A DNA stretch of 64,000 nucleotides from Crocodylus rhombifer (taxonomy: Eukaryota; Chordata; Crocodylia; Crocodylidae), in assembly GCA_038503035.1 (NCBI GenBank), contig JAVSML010025154.1:744001-808000 (forward strand). Direction: 5' to 3'. Every line of letters begins with the position of its first letter. Within the stretch, counting starts at the first letter, position 1. A program made the translations under genes and the position numbers. The notes beneath the pieces are model-generated. The model searched no databases. It worked only from the letters and a program-made list of their open reading frames with translations, and had not been told where the DNA came from. Below, one piece after another: positions 21,151 through 35,114 of this stretch.

Positions 21151-23427
21151 GATTAGAGGAAGCAAAAACTGGCTTATGGCTGCCAAGACGGTTGCTACTT
21201 CTCCTCGGGGCTGCAAACAGCAGGGGCAGAGTTCAGTGTTAACTCTCTCAACAGCTGGTAGGACAGTACATTTTTGGCTGAGGAGCCACTGAAGTGGCTG
21301 AGGGCAAATGAGCTACTGCATACAGTCTGTAGTATCTTGCTGAGGCTCACGGTGCAGAAACAACACTTTATTATTTACAAGCATTTATATAACAAACTAT
21401 TTACAGTAAAGAAGTAACAGTCTTACTGCTTGCTAATGCAAGGGTCAGGGGGCTGGGCCTTGTTGCTGTCCTGCCACACCAGGAAGTTTCTGTTGCCTCA
21501 TCCAAACTGTCTCCTGTGGGGCCATGTTTCCTGGACACTCCATGTTTCCAGAAGGATCTTGTTTTCTACATATTCATTCTAACTAAAGTCCACAAATATC
21601 ATTGCCCAGTTCTAGAGACATTTTGTGTTATAGGTTGATATAATCAATGTTTTCAAGGCAACTGAACACATTTAATTTATGAGAGTACACTAAAAATAAT
21701 AATAATATTAATAATAATAATAAAAGAGTACACTAAAAAGAAGCATGGTTACAGCCCTTGGCTGAATATATTGAAAAAATCTTATTAACATCCACTCCTG
21801 CAAATCTGCCAATGGGAAGGGAATTATGAGAAAGAAAACACTTATAGAGTTTCCCACAGATTTGGGGTTCCATAGTGGAGAACAGCCCCCATCCAAGATG
21901 CATACAAAATACTGCCTCCATTTGCAACTTCTAGGGCCAGCAATAATCCAGTCCTTGGAACTTCATACATGTACATGTTTGATCAAAGCAGGCTTATTTT
22001 AAAATAATTAACATAAATGTTTAATTAACCAACAGATTTAATTTCAGATTTTGAATGCAGTTATACTGCCTTGCCAAACCCCTGTTGCTCTAATTACAGC
22101 CACTAAGGACTTTGGGCCAGTGATTTCTTTTAATGAACAGGGCTTTGAAAGGGTTTGTGCGGACTCTAACAATAAATGTGTCCATGTGTGTTCAGAAATG
22201 ACTACAGAGTGGCCAAACTAAACTTAAATATGTGGCACTCACATACAAGTCAAGAGCTCCACATGTGGGCTACTCTCAGTGAATATCCTCCTACATACGT
22301 TGCTACAAATTCTTTCTAAAACAATACACTGAATTCTATGCAACTGGAGATCCATTTCCTTCAACAAACCAGGCTGCATTCTTGTGAGCAAACTGATATA
22401 CCAGAACATAACCATATTACATACAAAAGGATCAAAGCATATTGGGGTTATACTGGCAATTTATTATTCATTTTAAAATGCTGCTGATTAATAGTTTATC
22501 ATTGAACTTTCTGTGTGCTTGATATATCAATCTTATGTAACATCTACTGTATAAAAGCCTCATCAGCAAACTGAGTAAATCATAAGTCATCTGAAAACGT
22601 TCACATAAATCTTGTCTATTTATTGGATCCATTTATGTTGCCATAGCAGCTAGCAAAAAAGATCTGAAATGCTTTATGGCAGGCTATTAAGTTAAACATG
22701 ACCTTTAAATCATTCCTAAATCTAGTTTACTTGATTAATTTATAATTAATTACACACTTGCACAATTATAATATAAAGGTAAATGCAATTTTTACAGAAC
22801 ACTGGGCAATCACATGGATGAATTGCTGGGTGCTCCGTTACACTTCCCCTCAGACCTTGCATTCAGCTAACTCACCCCTCTCACTGGAGACGTTGGACAT
22901 GGTTGCTTCTGAAGCAGTAGTGTTCAACCCCTGCAGCCAGAGATCTGCACATATTTCAAAAAACCTCCAGGCTCACTTTCAATTACGCAGGGACAAATTC
23001 CCTGCCTTGCCCTGTTTCCTCCACAGGTGCAAAGAGAAACCTGTACTAGGGATTCCATTGGTATTACCCAGCCCTAGAGACACAGAGCCAATTCCTTTCC
23101 TGCTTTCTGAACTTCCTGGTGCACAGGCAAGTTGGCAGAGAGGGTAAATAGCTGGAGACTGCTGCACTCCAGCTCCCCTCTCTTTGAGAACTAAAACCAA
23201 GTGGCATAAATCTGGACAGCCCCCACTAAACACTGTCTTGAGTTGTCTCATATAGAGAAAGGAAATTCCTTCTTGACTCTTGCCTGGACTCAAGAAGAGC
23301 CATATGAGCTGCTCTCCCATTTCTTTTGCTTTGGCAATCCAGTGTGTGGCTAGCAAGGGAGCTGCTGAACAACAGCACCCTGGAAGGAATGCAGAGGCAG
23401 TGGCTCACATCAGAGGTGCTTCTAAGA
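21151..23427. other. Mostly unique AT-rich non-coding sequence
   Basis: (AAT)n at 21693-21723. 22000-22790 is AT-rich, repeat-free and holds several homeodomain-type cores (taatta, aattaatt), the kind of sequence often conserved, but conservation cannot be judged from one genome. The 129-codon plus and 125-codon minus frames at 22758-23356 overlap and resemble nothing known. Confidence 0.5.
21693..21723. repeat. (AAT)n microsatellite
   Basis: Ten or so AAT units with one interruption, followed by a partial duplicate of gagtacactaaaaa (21682 and 21726). Confidence 0.9.
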
Positions 23428-23937
23428 CATCAGAGCAGGGATGAACAATTATTTGGGCTGGAGGTCCACCTAGGGAGATTTGGTGAGCTGTTGTAAGACA
23501 AGTCAGCACACCACAGCCCTCCACACAGCAGCTCACCGAAAGTCTGTAAGTGGCCCTTCAGCTCATGATCTTGGCCCATGAAGGGTCCCTTGACCCCCAT
23601 CACCCCAGACACAGGGGGCAGCCCAGGCCATTGTGCATGTGATCCTTCTGCCCCTAAGCGCACAGCAGGTTTGGGACAACACAGTTGTCTCATTTCACTT
23701 CCTGGCAGACCTAGCAGCAGCAGCTCCTCCTGGCTGCCTCCATTAATGTCACCACCGACACGGGACCTGGCCTTACTGGTGCATCTGCCCTGCACCCACC
23801 AGCAGGACTTCCAGATGGAGCAAGCAGGCAGGGTCATGAAGACCAGCCTGGAACAGCCATGGGCAGGTCATACTCAGCTGGGTGGATGGGATAAGGCCAC
23901 AGGTGAGCAGGGAATGGAGTCTGGGAGCAGGACTGGT

Positions 23938-23974
23938 GGGTTTGGGTGGGGGTGTGGGTGTGGGTGGGGCTGGG
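23938..23974 (+). other. G-quadruplex motif inside hAT copy A
   Basis: Seven runs of three or more G (3, 3, 5, 3, 3, 4, 3) have loops of one to three bases. This is a textbook quadruplex pattern with more runs than needed. Confidence 0.75.
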
Positions 23975-24166
23975 ACCAGGATATGGGGTGGTGAAACCAC
24001 AGGACCATGAGGGAAGTGGATCATGGCTCTGCCCCAGGCCCCACTCCTGCACTGTCACTGCCCAGTAGTCCCAGCCCCAGGGCTGTCAGGATGTGGAGTC
24101 CAGCAGCTGCACTGCCCCAGCCCCACAGTGCACCTGGGGGTGATGGGACCAGCTGGACACACCACA

Positions 24167-24226
24167 GCCTGGGCTGCCCCACATGCCTACGCCAGAGCCT
24201 GGGCTGCCCCACATGCCTACGCCAGG
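24167..24226. repeat. 30 bp tandem duplication
   Basis: Two adjacent copies of a unit beginning gcctgggctgccccacatgc. They are identical except at the last base, which indicates a recent duplication inside hAT copy A. Confidence 0.95.
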
Positions 24227-24277
24227 TGGGGCCATTCCTTGGCAGGCCAGATTCAGCCCATGGGCCCTGGGTCAGAG

Positions 24278-27200
24278 GCAGGTGGACTAGAGATGCTTCC
24301 CTAATCAAATGCCTTAGTTTAAAAGTTGCTTGTTATGTACACAAAATGGACTCACAGAATGGTAGTTAAGGCACTCTTTTCCCAAGCTTGCTCCAAATCT
24401 GGCAGAGTGAAGATGTGAATACAAGTTTTCAACCTGCTATAAAAAAGATGTAATTGACTGGGCTTCTGAGTAGATTAGAACAGGTGTAAGCTTTCCAGAC
24501 CCCAGAGTTCTCTTTACATCAGGTCCAATTAGTCAGTGTGCTCTCACAACGTCTACTGAATTGGGTAAACCTGCAGAGCAATCAACACCTGTTGTCAGAA
24601 CTCTGCCTGGGCACAGGCACAAGGAAGGGCTCCTCAGTGTATAAAGATTCAAGCTGTTTTGTGTATAATCACCAGAAACTTAATCTAAGATACTTCAGGT
24701 GTCTGCAGGATTACACAGCAGCTGAGCAGAGGATACATGAATCTCAGTGGTGCCTAAAGGGTGGACTTTAGTGCCTAAGCGCCTTCATAGAGTCCTCTCT
24801 GAGATGCTACAGACAAGATTTACCCTTCTGTTTATTATTGCTCCCTCTGAATTATTAATTATTAGATTTATATTCTATCCTTCCCAAAAATGGCTCAGGG
24901 TGGTTTATATAGTAAAAGACAAAATAACTTACAAAAGCAGATACAATATTAGATAAGGTAACTAAGACATATAACAAAACCTTCCTGATTTCCACAACCA
25001 AGTTCTAGATGCATCTGACCTGATCTTTTCCCTGCAACAGTGAAGCAGTATCAACAGAAAAAATAAGAGTAAATGAATGATTTTTATAAGGAAAGGCCAG
25101 GAAAACAAACATCAATAGAACTGTGTGCTCTCTTTCACTAAATAATATGAGATATGCTTGTAGTCCTACTGTACCAAAACTCTGAGGAAAATATTCTCTT
25201 GAGTACTCAACCTGAAAGAAACAGAACATTTATTTTGGCCAGGTAGTCAACACATTAGATTACATATGGGGAAGGGAAGTGGGAGGGCAGAGTTATACAG
25301 TTTTAACAAAAACAGAAACCCATTAAATTTTCACTACCCTATAACCAAAAAACAACTTGGACCATTTCCTTCAGTCTTTCAAAAAATGTCTTGTCTACCC
25401 TGAAACTAAGCATGAAAATTTCCTGGCCAAAATTTTTATTAAACCAAGCTACTGATGACAAAACTAGGGATAACACTGAATACAAATTCAGAGGTAATTT
25501 CTGCCTTTACCAGAAACTGCAAACAGGGTATAACATGGCCACTCTACCAAGGAGAAGCAGATAATTCAGTCATAGGGTTCATACACACATTCAGAATTTT
25601 TCCAGGTTTATTCTCCTGGTATAAAACCTACCCAGAGACACCTGAACAGACATTCAATTGCTGAGCCCCTGAAGAACAAAGAGCGTGCAGGGCTGATGCA
25701 TAAATCTCAGGATGCTCTACAGCCTCCCTCAGTCTCCATGGAACAGATGGCAGCAGCGCACAGGACAGCCCTGATTGGCTAATCCAGACTGCTCAGGCTC
25801 AGCCTGTGTCTCCCTGAAGCACAATATGGGACTGTTAAGGGGATGTGTTCTACTCCCTGCTCGGCTGGAACAGTACAGTTCAGCCTGAGCAACCAAGTAT
25901 GTCCTTGTGAAAGGTGAGCAAAGCACCCTGAGATGCTGGAGAACCGTGCTGTGACTTCCCTAAAAAACATAAGTTATACAGATATTTGTTGTCCTGGGAC
26001 AAACACTTGTTCTTCTGGGAGTAATTTAATGTTGGTTGTTCCTGGGGTACTTTTCTCCTAAAGCAGCCATTTTTTTCTGGAAGAAAAATCCTGAATGCCT
26101 ATATACTTATGGCTTCTACTAAAAGAACAGCAACTCTTCCAGGAGAAATAGAATGTCTGTACACAGACACAGACTACCTACCTCCTAGTTTCCTATCTCT
26201 GCCACAAGGGGGAGAGAAACTGCACAGAGCCCAAAATCCTCAAGTGTGTTGACCCACTCTGTGTTGCTACACTGTGTTGTGTAGAGCACTGCCAAAGACA
26301 CACTCTCTTCCTTTACTCCCTTCTGACTCACATGCATAAAAGGAATCAGGAATCACAACAGCCCCAGTAAGACTGCTCTTTTCTCTGCACGAGTACCCAT
26401 GGGATAAGAACTTTCACAGGTGAGAAAAGGGATGAACTATTTTTCTATGCAGCTCTACCATACGGCCCTGACTTACAGTCAATGACTACTGCCTCATATA
26501 TAAGACAAGACACTTTCCACCTTTTTTCTCTAATGTTGTGGAAGGAATATTTATAATTGTAAAGAAATAGGACAATATAGACTGAGGAAATGAGTAAAGA
26601 ACAGATTCTTTGTTCCCCAAGCACCAGACACTATATTCTTTTTTGCCCTCACTTTGACCTCCTGTTTTAAAAGGAGAAAGGAGCCAGGTTTCCTTATACT
26701 TACTTTCCTCATCCTTAAAAAAATTGAGATAACAGTACAATCTGAAGGTGAAACCAGTAAATAAAAGGCCCATAAGGGGAAAAATATGAAGCCAAAATTT
26801 TTAGAATTCATTTTCTCTGTGTAATGAGTAGAACCTGAGGATGAAAATAATAAAATCTGCTATCCCACATCATGACTATAATTAGATAGTAACACATCCC
26901 ATTCTACCAGGAAAAAAATCTTGACTTCAGGTTTTGCGTTTTGCTGGTATTAAATAACTATTTGCATTTTAAAAAAAACTGCTTGTCTTGTTCAGTTATC
27001 CTCTTTGCTTTATAATCGTATTGGCAAAGCTCTTTAAGTAAGGAGCCAAGATCAGAAGAAAAATAAAGAAAGTTTCTGGATTTGTACCAGATGGCCAGCA
27101 GAGAAACACCTATATTTGTTTTTTTCCAAAGCATATTAATTCTTTTTTTCTTTATTTGGCAGAATGTTCAAGATCTTCCACATAAAAGTTCATAGTAATA

Positions 27201-30200
27201 GGGAGAGATATTACATTATTGCTTATAGATGTCCCAGAGAAGTTTGAAACATGGAACAACTTTCAGTAAAGATGTCCCTAGAAAATCTGCCTAAAGGCTA
27301 TGGCATTTGGACAGTAAACAGCTGAGTAGTCCTGATCAGCTCATAAAATAAACCTTTAGAAAGAGATATAAGGAAAAAATACCCCCAAAAATAGTTTGTC
27401 ATACATACAAAATAATGTCTAAAGCAGTATTCATATGATTAAAAACTCATCAGTTCTCAGCAGTAAGAAATGCCTGTGAATCTCACTGTATTCAATGTGA
27501 GTTGTGTTTCTTCAAAGATTTCAAAGACGTCTAAATGTGGATTTAGCTCCCTAACTTCAGGCATCTATATTTGAACATTTGGCCTACTTAAGTGGATTAC
27601 TTTTATGCTTTCATTAAAACTAGAGAACATATTGTGACCCTAGAACTAAGAAAAATGCCTAGCTAAAAACAACTAAATCAGATTTGCCAGCACTGAAAAT
27701 ACCCAAGAAAGAAGAAAACCATACTAGTGTACTACAGAAACTATAGCATATTAGCAGCTGCTAATTGTAACCAGGCTCTGCATTAGTGTATCTGTGGTTC
27801 TTTCACTGCCTATTCCAGCTGAGGGTATATCAAGGCAAGAGCTTAATGGTACTATCCCATCAAGGCCAAGGGGAACAGCACATGGTATCTGCCCCTTCAG
27901 ATCTTTCCTTTTTCCCTATACAATATTCACCCTTTGTCCATGTGCCTTAGCTGCAACTGCAAAACGTATGAAACTAGAAGTTGGAATATATAGCCATTGA
28001 ACTGTATAGATTACACTTTCTGGTGGTGTATATACAGCCACTGAAATGCATAGATACACCCCTTTCTGGTGTTGTACATGCAACTCTCTGGGTCCTCAAA
28101 GCTTCCAGGAAAGCATTTTATGATACAGAAATTAAAATCTACAAGGTCCTTCTGCACAGAGAATTTTTAATGCAACCAAGCCAAAATTTGCAGTCCTTTT
28201 CTCTGTACTGAGAGTTTTGCTTGAGAAGGGACTGTAGGATTTGATCAAATGGTATGGGTCTAATTTCACCAAGCTTGAATATTCTTATACAAAAACAATT
28301 CATAGGCATATGGTACATTACTTTATCTGTATAAGTGGCTCAGAGTGATATATACTACATTCTTCAACAGTGAGCACAAAACCAAACAAGGACACTGCTT
28401 TTAGGTTTATGCCTACCCTCTTTAATGTATTCTGAACTAAAATCCAAATTTCAATTTTAGGTTTAACCCATAAAATTAAAAAAAAAAGCTATTTTTAAAA
28501 ATCCCCTGAAGTAGCTAGACATTTTTTCCTGATATTTTCCTGATTATTTTGCATCACTGACAGTCAGAAAACCAGTGCTGTCTATCAGCCAGTCTCCAAG
28601 CAAAAGGCCGTCAAATAGCCATTGGGAACTGTCAGCCAGGAATGAGACAACTGTGGTTTATGCAAGTATTATTTACCATAACTGTGTTCCACATGGACCT
28701 CTATGTTCCTTGATTAAATAAAACTAAAACACTTAAAACCACTGCAACAACTTGTTTATTAAACACATATAGATGTTAAGAGCTTTAGAGAAGTTATCGG
28801 CAGCTATAAAACAAATCCCAACTTTCCGTGAAGATTCGTAAAAAAGGGAAATTCTAACTATAAGATTTTTACATCAATCAGTGCTGCTCTTTGCTGATGT
28901 ACTATTGTACCTAAAGTTTAAATCGCACTGAATTAAAAAAATAAACTTCCTAATTAGATAACTATAAAGCAGCAAGGGTTTCACCAGATTTACAAACAGA
29001 AAACTGTAGGTCCTGGGGAAAAACAGACTTTTGCCAGTTATAAACTCTTTCCTATATCCACTCAATAGAAAACAAAAGGTTTTAGTGACTCAGAGCTGAA
29101 TACAATTAGAAACAAAAATCTTTTACGGGCCTTGTGCTTCCTGAAGGCAAAATTCTGTCATCTCTTTCCCTGCCTATTTTGCAGGTCTCCCACATCCTGC
29201 TGCCGTAAGGGGATATCCCACAGTATCTTCTTTCCAGCCAATAGTCTGCCCAGAATGGAGATGCATTGCACTCAACTGCATCTTCTGATAAATCACCACT
29301 GCTAATGCCTCTGACTTCAGAACATTTTATAGTCTTATTTTACCAAGATGATTTCATTAACTTAAAAATAAACTCTATGCTGTCTAGCTAAACCACCTTG
29401 GATGTCACAAACCCACTTACAAATAGGTGTCCTAGAACTGTCTTCACATCAAACTGTAATGTTAAAACACACCTAAAAATATTTCACCTGTAATACCAAA
29501 TCAGCTAGCAGAGTGTAACAAAGCATAGAGGAAAGTCACAGGCCTTTTTGAGACAAAATAATTGCATAAGGAGTCCACCACAGCAGTATAAGTCAGAAGC
29601 TGAATTAAACTTTATTCCAGAGTTCTCATTACATTACAAATCATTTGAACAACAGGCCAGAGGACAACCTATAGCTTTTTGTACCTGAAATTGCACACAA
29701 TAAACCAAAGGTTTCAAGTTCCTGTGACTTTCATACAGGTCCCAAAGAACACAGCAATCTTCCACAGATGCTAAGCCCTCTCAGCCCAAGAGGTGGATTT
29801 GTACTTACTGGATAAGCTTAACCCTAAAATCATATGGTTCTTTTCTGTACCAGTGACTCCTTAATTAAAAGTAGTTAAGCCACTGTCTGATTTTAGGAAG
29901 TAGGGACCCACCTTGCAACTGTTATTTTAAGGGGACAAAAATAGGAGAAATCTTGTATAAAGACCTTCAAATAAGCTTTTGTATAAGGACTCATCTTTTC
30001 TTCATGTGTATGGTACTTAAGACAATGAGACCCAGACCTAACTGTGGCTCCTGGCACTACAGCAATCCTATTAGCAACAAAAATAGTACCACCAACACAT
30101 AGGATGAGGTGAAGCCATCCCTGCTGTAAATGCACTGGAGACACTGCTACACCAGCTATGAATTTTACTGTCCATGTTAAAGCTTGATTTTGTTTCTGAC

Positions 30201-30584
30201 TACACAAAGCAGGAGGTAGTAGCCATCATCATGGTCTTCAGTATTAAATGAGTCAATGCACAAGTTTCACCAGCACCAGTCAACTTGTCAGAAAGAAAAT
30301 ACAAATGCATGCATTAATAAAAGTAAAATGTACACCTACTTTCAGGTTCCTTTGCTCACCCAGGTTCCAGAAGGAGAAGAAGGGGTCCACACTAACTCTT
30401 ACTTCCCCAGTGCAGATGGCTTAGCACAAATTATTAACCACATAATGGACAGGGCTCTGATTCAAATACAACATGCTGGTGGATGGCATGGGAGGGATAG
30501 GAAGTAGGGGAAGGAGAGAGGAATAAGCATCAATTGAGGCTGAATCCAGTAGCTCTTCCCACCTCTTCCTACTACTACGACTAG
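24278..30584. other. Long unique AT-rich non-coding stretch
   Basis: No gene recognised in 6.3 kb. Minor items: 24850-24960 (tatattctatccttcccaaa, ggctcagggtggttta) looks like the tail of an old reptilian LINE or SINE of unknown family. 25985-26170 contains paired phrases (gttcttctgggagtaat; ctcttccaggagaaat) that may be the two ends of an unclassified DNA element. 27994-28081 is a 44 bp duplication. None of the 60-104 codon frames shows a domain. Confidence 0.5.
27994..28081. repeat. Imperfect 44 bp tandem duplication
   Basis: ccattgaactgtatagatta (27994) recurs as ccactgaaatgcatagatac (28038), each followed by ctttctggtg and a short tgta-rich end. Confidence 0.8.
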
Positions 30585-31190
30585 GGACAGAAGTTACACT
30601 TAAACCAGTTTAAGTGATCAGAAACCAGTTTAAATCTGTAACATAATAGAGTTTCAGTGCACTTAAACCACTTTGAAAATGGTTGAAATCAGTTTAAAAT
30701 AAACCTGGTTGGATACCTGTAGTATCAGACTTAACTGATTTAGGTCAAACTGACTTACAGAACTCCTGCCCCAGAGCCCTTCCTGGTTCAAGTTAACTCA
30801 CAGCACCCCCAGCATCCCAGGATGCTTTGCAGCCCTGGGCTGTGCTGTCTGCTCCAGTGGAGCAGGGTTGGTCCCACCCCTCCGCTTCCTAGCCAGAGCA
30901 TTATCACTGCTCCAGCTCACTGAGAAGGGGGTAAGGGTGGGAAACAGAGGCCCCAGGCTGGAGCCTGGCCATGTCCCCTCTGGTTGAGCAGGGAGGGGGA
31001 GAAAGCCTTAGAGGGCTTCTCTTCTCCCTTCCCTTTGGCAGTGGCTGGGAGGCGTGCTCTAGTGCCCCCCAGCTTCTGGCTTGAGCCACTGCAGGCATGG
31101 GCCTCCATTTCCGGAATAAGAAGTGAATGTCTGTTCACTTGCTTCTCGGTTCAATCAACGCCATTTAGACTAACCTGCAATGATTGAATC
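30585..31190. repeat. Probable non-autonomous DNA element, GC-rich core
   Basis: The left side reads gttacacttaaaccagttta with nearby repeats of accagttt; the right side, inverted, gives gttagtctaaatggcgtt. A GC-rich core lies between AT-rich ends, the same architecture as the hAT elements here. End matching is weak (about 10 of 18), so the limits are approximate. Confidence 0.35.
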
Positions 31191-32639
31191 TATTCAGCCT
31201 CTGGCTTTTTGACTGTCTGTACTTAGCCTATAGCTTCAGCAGGTACAAAATGAAGGCCTTGGCCTCTGGCAGATTCACTGGACTCTCACATGAATCAACT
31301 GACCTGGTAGAATAAATATCTCAATTAGGCAATATCAGCTACCTCATCGTTTGTCTGCGCATTACTAATGTGCTTGCTTAAAACATCTTAAATATTTTCA
31401 TAGAAAATAAACAGTATAAAAAGAACAAATCATTCTCTCACAATTTCTGGATGTTATTGGTACTCTACAGAAGCAAATAAATAACAGTGGTACCCTTTTC
31501 TCCATCTTTACATTATCTAAAGGAGGTCCCACCCCTTTTCTTTTTACTTTAAATATCACAAATCACAAAATTTTGTGCACCTTACTATTGCAGGAGGATG
31601 GCTTGGAGGTAACCTGAAGATTGTGTTTTCTTGACATTTGATTGATGTTAATAAATTTAACAGAGCTCTCCCAAGGATAGCTTTTTTCAGAAGTATTTAT
31701 CAGAAATTTGAATTAAATAAACAATGACAGAACAGAACAAAACAAAAACAAAATAAAATCAAACATTTAAACTGTAACTAAATATCCCCTGCTACCAATG
31801 GTTCATGTCTCAGTCTCAGCTTCTTTTGTCATACTCTCACTAGTTCTCCAGTCCTCCAAGGGATACTCCATCAAAAACCAGGGAAGCAGAGATATACTTC
31901 TAATGAAAAGTAAGCAAAAACAAACTTAAAAAAATAAAAAGTCGAAGTCTTCTTTAAATACCGAAAAGAAGTAAAATAGAGCTTAAACTTTTTACCATAC
32001 TCAAATGGGGTTACTAAGGGTTTCTACTGGCCTAAACAAGAAAAGAATTTCTGTTTTTGAAACAGACTGTTTGCTTCAATTTATAAAACAGCACAAGAGA
32101 AATGCAGAACTCTGTTTAAATCTACAATAAATAAAACCAAGTTTGAGAGGAGGCTAGTTTTCTAATATCTCCATGATGAGTTTAATTCCATATTAACATA
32201 TAATTCATATCGCTTCTGCATTCTATATGGAAAGATGCTGAAAATCTATTTAGATTTCACAACAGCCCCACTGAAGCAGTTTATTTTGGAGAACCATTTA
32301 TAGAAATGCCATTTTGTCATTTTTACTCTGAACATAAACAGCATGTGATATTCCCACCCCTATACCATGGAACTCATTATACTGTTTCCATAACAACAAA
32401 TAGCAGTACATGAAATTAGATCCCAATAAGATTCCGAGAAAATTAAGTTACAGGCTGTTAATGTCTCTCTTAGGGACTCATACAGTGGATGAGAAACCAA
32501 AGCAGACCTAATAAAAGACATAAATAGTTAACCACCTAAAGGAGAGGACTCTGGACCAAGTGCCCAATCCTGCATTACTCAGGTAGACTTTGCTTCAAAT
32601 AAGATCATTAAATTATCATATTGAATCAGACCAGTGACC
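31191..32639. other. Unique AT-rich non-coding sequence
   Basis: Nothing recognised. Several A-rich patches (31730-31760, 31915-31945) are present. Confidence 0.55.
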
Positions 32640-32647
32640 AGTTAGAT

Positions 32648-33562
32648 CAGGGGTAGCAATAATTTGGGCCCAAGTGCCACACAGGCAGTACTGGGGAGCT
32701 GCCACGAGCTGGTTAGCACCCCCTTTTGCCCCCCAACAGCTTGGAGCATGAGCACCCTGTGACTTGTCGCCACCACAACCAAAAGCACACAGCTCTAGCT
32801 CCAACCCTAGCCTTCCTTGTGCCCACTCTGGACTCACCCTGGCTGGAGCAGACCAGCTGGAATCCATGAGCACAGCCCTGACTGCAGCCCACCTTGCTCC
32901 TGCTCTGGACCACCTGCCCATGCTGAGCAGCAGCAGCAGGAAGGCAGAAGCTGCCCCTTGGCCTGGGGGAAAAGCAGCCCTTCCTCTTCACCACTGCTGG
33001 GCTCTTATGGCTGCAGCTACCTGAAGCCTGCACCCAGGCTGCCCTGAGGCTCCTTTCTGCTGCCGTCACTGCCATCTCTAGGCTGCCCAGAGAGGCAACG
33101 GTGGCAGGCAGAGGAGCCACAGGGCAGCCCAGGCATGAGCAGCTGCAGCAAAAAGAGCCCAGCAGTGGCGAAGTTGGGGGGGCTGCTTTTCCCCCATGCC
33201 AAATAGCAACTTCTACCTCGCTGCCACCACCACTCAGCAAGCAAGTCTGGAGCAGGCATGGGGTGCGTCAGGGTCAGGGCTGTGTGCACAGGTTCTGGCT
33301 AGTCCAGAGCTGGTCTGCACTGCTAGGCCAAGTCTGAGGACAGTGACAGCAGCAGCTAGAAGAAGCCACTGCCAGATGGGCTCCGTAGAAAGGCAGACAA
33401 GCTGTAGAGCTGTCCCAGCCCCATTTTATGCACAGGGGGTGGTGGGATGCACCATGGGCCAGATGACGCCTAAGCCAAGTGGGCCTGAGGGACACACTAT
33501 GGGCTGTCAAAGTCCCTCCATGGACTGAATCTGGCCTGCGGGCCAAATTTTGCCTACCCCTG
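32648..33562. mobile_element. hAT-like CAGGG family, copy B (915 bp)
   Basis: It begins CAGGGGTAGCAATAATTTGG and ends gccaaattttgcctacccctg, so the two ends pair. The flanks agttagat (32640-32647) and agctagac (33563-33570) agree at 6 of 8, the two differences being C/T transitions. The interior is GC-rich with overlapping frames of 70-175 codons on both strands and no transposase motif. Confidence 0.82.
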
Positions 33563-33570
33563 AGCTAGAC

Positions 33571-35114
33571 CAGTGTCCTGTCTCAAGAGCAGCCAAATAG
33601 CAGCTGCTTCAGAAGGTGAAAAGCCTCCATAATGCCCATTTAGACAATAGATTCCTCTGTGGCAAAACTTTTCTAAGTCCCTGAAGGTTTACATTACGCA
33701 CACTTTTCTATTCTGGGCAGACAAACAACTGATATTCATGCTATTTAGCTTTTAAAGATTTTTGCTGGGATGCTGCAGAGTATTTGTGGCAAAAGCTTCA
33801 CAACAGCACTATGCACTGTATGAAATATTATCTTTTATACAGTCCAAAATGTGTTGTTTTTAATTTTCATTGGACACTATTTTGTTTTGCTAAAATAAGA
33901 GTAGCTAACTACTAGCCTTTGATTAGCCCTCACTATAGTAGTGAAGGGACCGCCTCTGAATTACAAGTAGCTTTAAAAAGTAGTCGCTCTAACATGAAAT
34001 ATTTGATTATTCATGTGACCTGCTTTCCAGGTGACCTCATCATGACCTAAATTTAAAAAGGGCTCTTTTTAAGGTGATCTACCATATATTGTAGAAAGAG
34101 GGGGAAACAGCCTCCTCCTATTTCATATTCTTAGTTTTATACTATACATTTAATTGGTCAAGAGATGGATGACTACAAAGCAAAAAAAAAAAGACACAGG
34201 AACATAATAAACAGAAGGTTTACTTTTAAAGAAATTTAACAATGCATTTCCCCTAATGTTATAATGGTAATCAGCCTGGATAACTCTTGCTTTTCCCTTC
34301 CCATGGCAAAAGCTATAATAATCTTTTAATAAAAAAAGCATAGAGGAATTTCCTACAAGTCATCCTGATTCAAAACTAATATTCACTTCTTGTTACTGGT
34401 GAAAAATGTCTGTAATTTCTCATGTGATCCTGCAGCATGCTTACCAAACCATTGGAATATTAAGAAGATGGTGGAGGGAGGGAAACTGGGAAACCTAGCT
34501 GTTTTTCTGTCAAATTGATGTTCTTGTTTCAAAATCCTAAAAACTGAATTTCCAACCCCACGAAGGAAGCTTGTCTAACAAAGAAAGAACAGACTGCAAA
34601 AGTAAGCTAAATGACAAGAGTCTGTGGGCAAACTATTTCAATTGCTTTTATTTTTAAAATCTTGTATTATATGGGTCGGCACAATGGGGCCAACACAACC
34701 CATGGTGGGAACACACATGACTCACTAGGGGTGGGGGGGCAGGCACTGGTAGAGTTGGATCCTCTCCTCCCCCAGTAAACCTACACCCTCATCCCTCCCT
34801 CCCCACACTGGGACCGACTTGCTTGGCTCCAGCAGCAGTGAACACTGATAAAAGTGGGATGAGGGTTAGGAGGGCTAGCTGGTCAGGGGGGAGGGGCAAA
34901 AAATAGCCCAGTGCAAGGTGAGGGGTGAAAAGAGCAGCCCTGAGGCTGGTGCCAGTGGCTGGGTTTTCCCAGCCCCACGGCTGTGCAAGGAAAGTGTACA
35001 GAAGTTCCATGCACCGGTTTGACCTAGATAGAATAAGTTTGATACTACATAGATCCAGGTTTATATTAAACTGGGTTCTGCAATTTTTAGATTAGTCTGT
35101 GTGCATACAGCTTC
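33571..35114. other. Non-coding sequence, partly unclassified repeat
   Basis: 33571-34650 is unique and AT-rich. 34680-35060 is GC-rich with G runs (ggggtggggggg near 34730) and may be a diverged non-autonomous element, but no ends could be paired. Confidence 0.45.

Larger units (their letters stand above)
23436..24269. mobile_element. hAT-like CAGGG family, copy A (834 bp, right tip lost)
   Basis: The left end CAGGGATGAACAATTATTTG matches copy B at 32648. The right side has ggccagattcagcccatggg, as in copy C at 47960, but lacks the final dozen bases of the family end. The flanks catcagag (23428-23435) and ggtcagag (24270-24277) agree at 6 of 8 positions. The interior is GC-rich with a quadruplex-type G tract (23938-23974) and a perfect 30 bp tandem duplication (24167-24226). 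Frames of 70-138 codons here are GC artefacts. Confidence 0.65.

Noticed and set aside
21330..21440. Possible antisense LTR with AT-rich ttattatttac stretch
   Set aside because: Only a vague resemblance to the end of a retroviral LTR; no paired ends or target duplication.
32713..33240. 175-codon minus frame
   Set aside because: It lies wholly inside hAT copy B, which has clear tips and target duplication; low-complexity Ser/Ala/Gly content.
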